In this document: one piece after another, positions 22,450-32,300 of the stretch
Position numbering within the stretch: the first letter of the stretch is position 1
Layout: every line of letters starts with the position of its first letter
Source: Diphasiastrum complanatum
Taxonomy: Eukaryota > Streptophyta > Lycopodiopsida > Lycopodiales > Lycopodiaceae
NCBI GenBank assembly: GCA_029204225.1
Contig: CM055096.1
Location: forward strand, 68,765,741-68,829,740
Length of the DNA stretch: 64,000 nt
Reading direction: 5' to 3'
The notes under the pieces: model-generated
Told to the model about the DNA's origin: nothing
Databases searched by the model: none
The model's input: the letters and a program-made list of their open reading frames with translations, nothing else
Made by a program: the position numbers and the translations under genes

Positions 22450-22989
22450 ATATGATGTACTTCAAGATTAACTAATACTACAATTGCCAACAAGATTCGA
22501 ATAGATGCAAGTTTAACAACAAGATTAAAAGTCTTTGTGTATTCAATACTTGGTAGTTGTGAGATTGTCGAAGCAGGATTGCCCAAGCACATATATGGAG
22601 AGACAAAAGATGGAGAGAATACCATATCAAAATCTGATCGGTAGTCTTATGTACCTTACAGTTTGTACGAGACCCAATTTAGCATTCTCTGTCTACTCAC
22701 TCAGTCAATTTTCTTCCAATTCTGGCATGCAACATTGGTTGATGGCAAACAAATACTGCAATATCTGAAAGACACCCACAATTTGGTACTGATCTACGAA
22801 AGAGAGAAGTTTATCCTACAACATTATAGCGATGCAAGCTAGGCTAGCTGCAAAGACGACAACAAGTCCGTAACAGGTGGATGTTCGATAGTATGCGAAG
22901 CTGCGATCAGTGGACCTACAAGAAGCAGACACTCGTAGCTCAGTTCTCATGCGAAACTAAGTACGTAGCAGTTTCGAAGGTGGAAAATG

Positions 22990-23078
22990 CTTCTTGGTTT
23001 CCAAGGGGAGGCTCGAACCTGGGACCAAAGAAACTTTGGATGCCAAGCTAACCAGTTGAGCCAACCCCGTTGGGTAAA
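22990..23078 (-). mobile_element. tRNA-like short retroposon, copy 1
   Basis: An 89-bp insert is flanked by a perfect 14-bp target duplication, GAAGGTGGAAAATG, at 22976-22989 and 23079-23092. On the minus strand it starts near CCAACGGGGTTGGCTCA, with an A-box-like TGGCTCANNTGGTT. In the middle is a hairpin (CCAAAG-TTT-CTTTGG), then a B-box GGTTCGAGCC, and it ends CCCCTTGGAAACCAAGAAG. The ends can pair (CCAAcGGGG with CCCCTTGG), resembling a tRNA acceptor stem. It sits inside the Copia F RNase H, so it is younger than that element. There is no poly(A) tail. Confidence 0.85.
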
Positions 23079-23407
23079 GAAGGTGGAAAATGAGGTGATA
23101 TGATTGAAAATGATGTTGGAAGGAATCGGCATACCACATCAAGTCCCTTCTATCATTAAGATGGATTCTCATAGTGCTATTTATTTAGCCCAAGATCCAA
23201 TTTTCCATTCAAAAACCAAACATATACCTCTAAAATACCATCATGTTCGAACCCTGATCGCCAAAGGAGAACTCTGTGTCAAATTCATGAGAACAGAAGA
23301 CATGATTGCAGATTTGCTGACAAAGCCACTAGACAAGCCACTGTTTACAAAACACAAAAGAGCAATAGGTATTGGATGAAGAGAAAAGTTACATCGTTCA
23401 AGAGGGA

Positions 23408-24060
23408 GTGTTGGAGATAGTAGACTCATGCAACCCATCTCTAGCATTCCTCGAACGGTCGACAAATTGGCACAACAACGACACCGAATTGTTGAATTGT
23501 TACGCAAGTGCTGAAGACGGGACATCAAGCAAACGAGCCACCGGGTGACTCGAATTATCAGGCTCTAGCTTGTCGCGAATGTGAAGTTTCAAACAGGCAT
23601 GCTCAGTCGTAAAGGAACGTTGCAAGAGAGATGTAGTTAACTAATGGTTAAGCGTAATTCTCTCTTGTAAAAAATACAGAATAGTAAGAGGAGTGTCAGG
23701 CCGCCATGTTGCGATGCATTGTTGACTCACTCTGAAAGAAACACAAAATACAAAAGATATTTTGTTCTTCCAACTGTTGTTTATGCGTTGCATCTATTGT
23801 TGTGTGATTGATTGTTGCATTGTCTATGATTGATAGCGCTGTATCTAGATCCAATAATCTAATGCATTGTGTAACGCACTTTCGCAGTACATAGGTGCAC
23901 CGCTTTTGCAGCAAAAAAAATCCGAGAGGAGAGCTTGATGTCCAACGCTTCACAATAGGTGATAGTCCTACTTGCCTTCCACACTCATTGCTTATCAAAA
24001 GAGCTCAAATAATGAGCTAGCTGAAGAGAAGAGGAGTGTAGAAGAGAGAAGTAGAATGAG
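23408..24060 (+). repeat. Copia F 3' LTR (probable)
   Basis: After the RNase H end, a polypurine tract CAAGAGGGAG at about 23400-23409 precedes TGTTGGAGATAGTAGACTC, a standard polypurine-tract/TG-LTR junction. The right end is not determined; I see no second copy in the window. Confidence 0.5.
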
Positions 24061-24356
24061 AGTGAGAAACCCACGTTGGTCCACCCTCCGTTATAAACTT
24101 TATTTTTGTAAATTTAGAAGCACAAGTAGGTGTAAATGCCCATCGTAAGGCTGGACAACCTAAAATTGAATGCATCTTAGCCATGGAATTTTGGAACCTT
24201 GAGGTACAAATTAGTGCCTTTTCCCAAAAAAAAATTGAATTTGGTTCATACCGTGCACATGGGTTTTAGCTATATTCGAGGGTGTATTATTCTGGTATTC
24301 TTGACGGGGCAAAAAGGAGAATACTTAGCAGGGATTAGCGTAATCAAATGGAGTCC

Positions 24357-24408
<52 letters not shown>

Positions 24409-25130
24409 GTGCATGACCAATTCTATTGTAATTATAGATAGCAATTTTGAGTCTTAAATCCTGCATCAAAATATGTGTGCATGTGATTTCTAAAAGGATA
24501 CACGAGTAACTTTTGGCCTTCAATCGAGAATATTTTCATGCAATCGAATTATTCAAATTTTAGAAGTCTGAATTCACACTCTACCATCAAGGAGCTATTC
24601 TAGGTAAAAACTTGTCAACTTACACCACCTGTTTTGTGAATACAACCAAGGTTTTGAAAACAACATGCACATCTTCAAGTGCCTAGGAAACACAAACCTA
24701 TGAACCTGATTAAGGTTGGATTGTAAAATTTGCTCAAAGCACTAGTCCATTGCAATGAATCCTCTATATAACAAACATGCAATTTCAATGACGACACACG
24801 TTCTTCATGTTGGGACAAGCAAAACGATTATTGCTAGACTCCAAGTAAACCTTAGTAGCAGTTTGAACATAAATGGAAAGGTGCCAATCATCATGCCACA
24901 AAGGGAGCTGGTTCATAACTGGTTTAAGTCTGAGTCCCCACTCATTCACCATGGTTCGAGTCTCCCCAAACATTGTAAAATAAATTATCTACTGTAAACT
25001 AGAGTATGAAATAGTTCAATATCATTATATAACCCATTCACACATTTTACCCAGATAAATTCCAATCATGACCGTAACACAGAGCAGACTCAGAAAGAAC
25101 TAAGAGTGATGTTCAAAAACTTAAAACACA
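24061..25130. other. No gene recognised; contains (GA)n at 24361-24406
   Basis: AT-rich sequence without a convincing frame or motif. A GA run of about 46 bp lies at 24361-24406. The short + frame at 24755-24997 has no recognisable content. Confidence 0.4.
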
Positions 25131-25132
25131 AG

Positions 25133-25285
25133 CGCTAAAAGAATGCTTCTGGTATTATCAACCCATGGGATCGCAGAGAATCTAACCTGGGTGAGCAAGA
25201 ACTCACTAAAAGAATGCATTGGTCTTGGGACCAAAGAAACTTTGGATGCCAAGCCAACCCTTGGACATAGCACTAAAAGAATGGC
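25133..25285 (-). mobile_element. Compound tRNA-like retroposon insertion, copy 3
   Basis: The word CTAAAAGAATG occurs at about 25135, 25207 and 25271, like a target duplication seen three times. Between the second and third copies lies a truncated version of the tRNA-like retroposon (GGGACCAAAGAAACTTTGGA and TGCCAAGCCAACC identical to the other copies). Between the first and second lies a related, more diverged unit that starts CTTCTGG and has a B-box-like part. It looks like two successive insertions at one site. Confidence 0.55.
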
Positions 25286-25509
25286 ATGTTTCTCATTGTA
25301 CTCCATTGTACTAAACAAAACCAAACAAAAATATACATGACCACCAAAGCATAAATCCAAGAAACCCACCTGCAAAATTCAATTTGGTTATATTGCAATC
25401 AGCATCAAAAATACCAACTCAGAAATGACATCTTTCTTCAAAACTAGCAAACGCACTAGCATAATAAGAAAGGCATTCTTTCAATTTTGCTTACAAAAGA
25501 AATTGATCA

Positions 25510-26090
25510 GGATGCAGAAGCCTTGACCTTTTGCATAACTATGGTGTGAGTGATTAGGAAGTGTCTGTGGCCTATTTGTGGATCTGATCAACAATAAGAC
25601 CACTTTGGAACAGCTCATAACAAATTTAGCTGATAGGATAACCCCATATCGAGCTTCTTGCTAAAGATGACAATCTCTGGCCTGTGTATGAATCTGATCA
25701 ATAAAAAGACCAAATTTGGTTGCCAAATGGTATGGATGTAGAAATCGTTGAGGTTGCAAAACAGCTTGCAACAGATTTGGTTTATAGAAAAACACCATAT
25801 TGAGCTTCTTGCTGATGGAGATGATCTGTGGCCTATATACGGATCTTATCAACAAAAAAAGCATTGAGTTGCCGCTCATGGTATAGAATGTATCGACCTT
25901 TTGAGGCTGCAGATCAGCTTGTAAAAAATTTGCTTTACAGAAAAACCCCACATCAAGCTTCTTGCTAAAGGCAATGATTCATGGCCTGTATACAGACCTT
26001 AACCACAAATTGACCAAATTTGGTTGCTAATCATGGTTTGGAATGTGTAGATATTTGAGGCTGCTTATCAATCTGTAACTTGGAATATTT
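25510..26090. repeat. About 152-bp tandem repeat at the ELP1 3' end
   Basis: A unit containing GAGCTTCTTGCT, TGGCCTGTRTA, GACCAAATTTGGTTGC and GAGGCTGC recurs with starts near 25651, 25802 and 25955, plus a partial unit before. Periods are 151-153 bp and the copies are diverged. The last unit runs into the final codons and stop of ELP1 (26068-26070 on the minus strand). Confidence 0.7.
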
Positions 26091-26383
26091 CATACCCCCA
26101 ACCACTTTCGTGTCCAATAGCTTGCTTCTTGCTGGATGGCATAATTTGCGCATGATTAATCGAACCTTTTTGGTCATCTTCCTCTTTCAATGTTTGTTCA
26201 GCTTTTGTGAAAGCATGCTCTTGAGACATCTGAAACTTTGAGCATGTATTCTGGAGTAGTTGTGCTAAATCCTGATGATTGAAGATCAGAAGCACCTGCA
26301 TTAAAGATATCAACTCCTTTTTGGTGTGATCACCAACTGCCAAGCTCCTTAGATGCTCAATCAATGCCAGTTCTTCACCAGGG
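26068..26383 (-). CDS. ELP1: ELP1 exon 5 (C-terminus)
   Basis: The AG of acceptor CTCAG at 26384-26388 opens a 316-bp exon whose first base completes the Ser of the GS-PGEE junction. It encodes SPGEELALIEHLRSLAVGD, a helical KKELISLMQVLLIFN segment and LLQNTCSKFQMSQEHAF, matching the C-terminal helices of plant ELP1. The last 35 or so residues (GSINHAQIMPSSKKQ to QVTD) do not resemble the usual ERY...SW ending I recall from angiosperms. The stop lies in a tandem repeat. A donor-like GGG|GTATGA near 26090 leaves room for an alternative further exon. Confidence 0.85.
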
Positions 26384-29300
26384 CTGAGCATAATCAAAAA
26401 ACTTATATTAGGAAGGGCTACAAACAGATTCAGCTAGCTAATATCTACCAGGTTGGAAAATAAAAAATGATCGATACATGGATACCCAATATATATACAC
26501 AAATGGGTTTCTCCATTGGGAAAGTTTCAAGCAGGATATGATAGACCTGCAATGCTTATGCCAACAGCCAGATATGTTCAAATTTTTGTGCAATATCTTC
26601 ACGTGGCCGAACTGCACTTAATAACTTGGTAAATGGAAAGATTGAGGTCAATGTTTTTAGTATTAGGAGACTTAAGAATGACTATATCTGTATCCTAATA
26701 TACTGTATGCTGTATTGCTATTTTGAGCCCTTAAACATTTGAATTAAAACCCTAAGACCATATTCAGTTTAAGGACCAGATGGATAATCAGGCCAAGGAC
26801 CCAACCTTTCCAATAAGGGTGCATCTGGTAGGCCATTACGGGCTAACGAGTCTTTTATTTTTGGATTCTTGATTTGATAAGTTATCCATGACGAAGTGCT
26901 GTCCTTGCGTGCCAGGAAGAGCTACTCACTTGCAACAGATGAATACATCAATGAACTACTAGGTTTCAGTGCATGTCATATCTGTTCACACGGTACCTGT
27001 TATGAACTTTCAAATACCCAGCAAACACCTAGCAAACGTATTCAAAATAGAAACGTATTCAAAATGCATACGCACTCCGAACATGGAGAACGCGCAAAAT
27101 GTGTCCACAGATCTTAATACTCTTCCATATTCATATCAAAATTACCATATAGCATTGTTTGTGAGGAACAGACCCCCTTCCTTTAAAAAAATTGAGTCCA
27201 TTGTTGCAAGTATTCAGCAGCTACACTTACAAGGAGCAGACATTGGCTACAAGAAAAACGTTTAAGGCAAAAAACAGCAAGGCAAGACGTGGAGCAAGCT
27301 GTAAAACTTCAAAAAAAATCATGCCAAACCAGCAGCTTGTTTTCATAACTCTTAGAAGGCAAGGTAACCATAATCACTACGGAACATTGTTCATTTCTCT
27401 TTTGAGTACAGAAAGAAGCAATGTGACCAAACAAACAAAATTCTAGGAAGCTTATAAGTCATATCCTCTTGAGAAAGTCATTGAATAAAAGGGAACTTTT
27501 TGTGCTGCATTAGATGAGCATGTAGAGGGATGGGACATAGGTTGACGTGCATCACAGCACATGACTCCATCCACACAGGAGCTGGCTTAAGGAAGCGAAT
27601 AGCATTCAAAAGGCCTGCTTGTGTGCTTGTACAAATGCCATCAAGAGAAATCAAATATATTAAGAACGTTTAATATGGCCTTTTCTTGCTAAAGTCTATG
27701 GTTGTGGATTAAGAACAAAAGATAAATTTGATGACCAACACTGCCTTGTTAAAAGGTTGGTTGAACCTATAAAGTTGCAATGAAAGGAGTGAAAGGCTAT
27801 TCGTACAGATTGTATTCTTCAGTCCCAAGTCATACCATTACTATAGATGAAGGGTCTCCAAGAAAACTCTGACATGAGAGATACAGACACTTGAATTTTC
27901 CAAGTCTACAAGAAAAATAACATGCTTATTTAATTGCCTGTCTTCAAAGCATATATATGTCTGTGAAACTTGTGCTGTAGGAAAAAGGAAGCAGTTGCCT
28001 GGAGGGACTTTCATAGTGACAAATACAATTGACTAACTTTACCTCAATTTATGTGGATCATGTCGTGTATCATAAACAGAAAGCATATCGAGGTCTATCA
28101 GCATCATTTGAACATTGAACAAGAGTCAATATCACTTTCTGGAGAACTTTCCTATAAACTAGCTTTCCAACAATTTCAATGGCTTTCCATTTTTCCAAGG
28201 ATCTAATTTCACTTTTTTTTAATCAATCTCACTGCCAATTGTACAATGTGCATAATATTCAGCAGAAATAGGGCCAATACAGTTAATAGTACCTGAGGAA
28301 AATAGGGTCCCTGTAGTGCTAAAAAAAAATTCGAAAAATTACATTAGATCCACCCATAGTACCCCGTGATACTATTGCCCTCAGACCCGCAGTACCAGGG
28401 CGGTACCATTTTTAATATTTTTTTTTTTTTATTTTTTTAAAATTTTTTTTTGCATATTAACTACCAAAAAAGGACAAAAAAAAGTAAAAAAAAGGGGTTC
28501 TGGGTGTAAAAAAAGAGGGTACAGTACACGATGCAGGGGACTGGTGCAGTGGCACATGGGCACTGCGTGTGAGCAGACCGAGGGGCCAATGGGAGACCAA
28601 CACAGGGGGGTAGCATCACATGGGGGCAAGTATAGAGGCACATGGGCACTGTGGGTGAGCAGGCCATGGGGCCAATGGGAGACCAACAAAGGGGGGGAGC
28701 ATCACATGGGGGCAGGTACAGAGGCACATGGGACAAATCCGGACAGGTACACCTTCACATGGGCACTGTGGGGGAGCAGACCACAGACCCAATCGGAGTG
28801 CAGCATGTGGTACAGGTACATGGAGCAGGTACATTAGCACATCACAATTAATGGGGACAGGTACAAGGGCACATGGAGGGATCATCAACAACTGCACATG
28901 GGGGAACAGGTTGTGGGGTTAAATAGGCACTCGCGAGGCTGTGAGAGCCAGTGAGAGGCTGTGAGAGAGAGGCTGTGAGAGGCATTGTGAGAGTTATTGT
29001 GAGAGGCATTTCGAGAAACAAGGTGTCGTGAGATGGCAGAGCGCATACCACCAAGGCCTGAGGGCGAAGCCAGGAGGAAGCTCGAGGAAGATGTTCGAAA
29101 GCACAACGAAAGGCATCGGAAGCAAGAGGCAAACATTGCAGAGATGTTGCGACAAACACGGGATAGACACCCAGAGCTACAGATCCCCGCCCCCGCTGTG
29201 GCCCCTGCTCCCGCTGTCGAGCTGGATTTGGATGAGCAAATCGGAATGAACTTCACACGACGGCAGCTCATCATGGTCAGGGAAAGGGCTGCCCACCGTC

Positions 29301-32300
29301 GGGCTGGCCAGGAGGTGGCTCGGGGTAACCGGGAGGCAGAGCGAGAGCGACATAACAATGCTCCTGACGAGGGCGAGGAGTCAGTGGAGGATACATAGGA
29401 ATGTTTAGCATAGATGGGGGTGGCTGACTGTTGTTATGTAATGTTCATCAGTAGATGAGGCAGCATTTAATGTCTAGCATAGTGCAAAAAAACAGCCCCA
29501 GCCGTATGTGGCGGGAATACGTATTGTTATTTTGATACATCTGATGAATTAATGTATGGTGTGTTTTTTGCGCAATGCGTGCCTTGTGTATTGCAATCTG
29601 ATGTATGTGTTTATGAAATGCTGTCAGGGGGGTTGTATTTCTGTGTTCTGCATATGCTCTCAATCTCTGTAGTGAAAACTAATTGAAAACACGCACACAC
29701 CATTTGAAATAAAACTGCAAGTACAACATCACAATTACAAGTTGACAAATACACATTGTGCAGTGAATAGAATACGTCCAACACTGAATATAATATGGAA
29801 AATGGTCTGAATACAGTGTTCGACCATCTGGTCGCCAAACATGGAACATGATATGAAACTGCTAAAAATAAAACAACAGAGCCACAATCAATGCTCTGGC
29901 TTTGACTCAGACGAATGCTCTGGAGACAACTCAGGGCCCCGAGCTGACTCTCGCAGCCGATATCTGTGTTTGTCTGGAGCTGGCATGCGCTGTGTATCAG
30001 AAGAGGAGGACTCGTCACTAGCATCATCCCAATCTGCCTCCGCATCAGCCCCCAAGCAAGCCGAACCAGCAACACCTGCTCCAGCTCGCTGTAATGCTGC
30101 ACCTCTAGCTGTACCTGGAGCCCTGCGTGGTCGTCCTCTCCTCCCTGGCAGTTTCTGTGCCTTGCCTTTCTTGTTCGGTGCACCCTTGGGCCTTCCTGGT
30201 CTCTTGCGGACAAGAGGAGCTGTCAATGCCTCGTCACCCCTATGCAAATCACCTGGCTGGCTAGGCTGGGCCCAAGTTGAGGCCGGCTGGGATAGGGAAG
30301 CAAAAGAGGGAACTCCCTGTGCAGCTAAGCTAGGATGATGAGCTCCTGGAGTGTGTGCCCGTGGGGCTGCTGCTGGTGGAGGGACTGGCTATGAAGGAGG
30401 CAAGTATAGCGGCGATATGTATTGAAAGGGGCGCTGCGGTGGCCAGTACTGGTACATCCTGGGTGTTGCCAAAGGGGGAGCCAGTGGAGTGGGTGCTGCC
30501 AAAGGAGGAGGACGTGGAGTGGGTGCTGCCACTGGAGGAGCAGCTGGAGGAGCCACTGTGGATGTGGGCGCGGCAAGAGAAAACCTGGGCACAGATGGTG
30601 GCCTGCCATGGAGACCTGGTGCTGCAGAAGTGGACGGCGATAGAGGGGCTGCAGGCCTGAATGGCATCGGTGGCACTGGAGGAGCTGTGCAGCGCACATA
30701 TACCCTCTGAGGAGCTGGAGGAACTGTGGGCACCTCGTGCGGCTGCTCTGGCTGTGACCCTGTGTATGGCATGCTGGCAAGAGATGAAGGGGGTGCCCTG
30801 ACACTCGGAATCTGCTGGGCCTCTGAATCAAATGTGGCAATCAGGTCGTCCAGCTGGGCATCTGAATACAAATGCTTTGGGCTCTGGGCCTCATCCTATG
30901 CACCATCCACTGAATCATCTTGTGCACCAACCTCTGAATCATCCCGTGCCTCATCATGTGCACCCTGTAGACCCTGCATGGCCTCCCAATCTGTGCAATC
31001 AAAGTCATCCGGTGCCTCCTCTGGTGTGCTGTCGTAGTAACGGCCATGACTCTGTGCTGCACGCATCCAAACATATGCGGGACCGGCATCTAAACCACTC
31101 TGCCCTCTATCAAGAGCCTCCTCCATCATGTCGACATAGGTAGGTATGCCACTGGCCCCCCCTGTGTGCCCTGCCTGTCTGCCGGTATAACCTGCGCCAT
31201 GTGTCCCACCTCTGCCACGTGATGCACCTGTGACCCCTGCCCGTGGCGTGTGCCCTACACCTGCATAATCTGCCTCATCCCTCGTATGGCAAACACAACC
31301 CGAATGGGCTCATCCTCGTCATGCTCATCCTCTGACACTGGCTCATCTGCCTCATACAATGGAGGCTCTCTGTGCTCAAGCCCAAGCTCTCTCTCTCTCA
31401 TCTCGGCAAGCTCCCTCTCTCTCTCTGCCATCAACTGTGTGCCCAGGTCATCTACAGGCATGGGATGGGTGTTGTCCGTAGGCAAGTCGACTTGGCGCTC
31501 CAAATCTGATATCTTCGTCTGCAAGACCAAAATTGAGCGTGTCAAAAAAACAACTTGATCAAAAATTGAAACCTACATTTTAGTGAGATGTCAACCAACA
31601 TGCAATGGGAGAATAGCTTTTCACCTGCAATGCGCTCGTAATGGTCGGCAGTCTCCTGGCGAGACGTGCGTTGGTGCTACAGAACACCAACCGCTCCAAC
31701 TGACTCACTGACAGCCTGTTCCTTCTCCTCGTGTGAATGAGTGCCCATGTGCTCCAATTGCGCTCACACACGGAGGCAGCGCAGTCCTGTGGTACGTGCA
31801 ATGAAATGGTTCAGCACACGTGCACGGGTGGAACGTCAACGAAACACAGCAAGGGAGGATGAGATGAGATGCATACCTGTGAAAGGACCCGCAGTGCAAG
31901 ATGCTGTATGGATGGATAGGTGCTGCCGAACATGGTCCACCAGGTAATGGGAAGTTGCCTCCTCTCTGGATCCTGAGTAGCCGGGTGACCGAACGTGCCC
32001 ATGCCGAAACGAAATGCAGCGAGCTCCTCCATGAGCCTGATAGGATCCAAACCTATGTGTGGACCCACCCTGTGAATGTACTGAAGCCAATCGGCCTCGA
32101 GTTCCCTGTCTGCGATCTGTGTCGGAGAGAGGAAGAGGGGATGCAGCATGTGTGCAACGCTGTGGATACTCCTGTGGAAGTAGTTCCACCGCGTCTCTCA
32201 TATGAACTTCAGCTCTATCATCCTGCAGGTGAGAGGCATGTGGTTTAAGGCATTACGAAAAAACTTAACACTGACAGAAAAACAAACTAGCAACCATTGA

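Larger units (their letters stand above)
22260..23390 (+). pseudogene. Copia F reverse transcriptase/RNase H relic with inner inversion
   Basis: The + strand from about 22560 gives the end of Copia RT (YQNLIGSLMYLTVCTRPNLA, LSQFSSNSG), a broken RNase H, then after an inserted retroposon (22990-23078) SHSAIYLAQDPIFHSKTKHI and MIADLLTKPLDKPL. The 22260-22530 part instead carries the earlier RT blocks on the minus strand: VVKLASIRILLA...HHMD, and a VCKIHKALYG-like block. An (AT)n tract lies between them, where the VKTAFLNG block should be. Inverting about 22250-22532 would put all RT blocks on one strand in order, so I infer an inversion inside the element. Confidence 0.7.

Noticed and set aside
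30325-30840. Leu/His-rich 171-codon minus frame within the hAT tail
   Set aside because: It is a shifted reading of the Pro/Ala-rich repeats; the frame continuous with the acidic and AT-hook parts is preferred.
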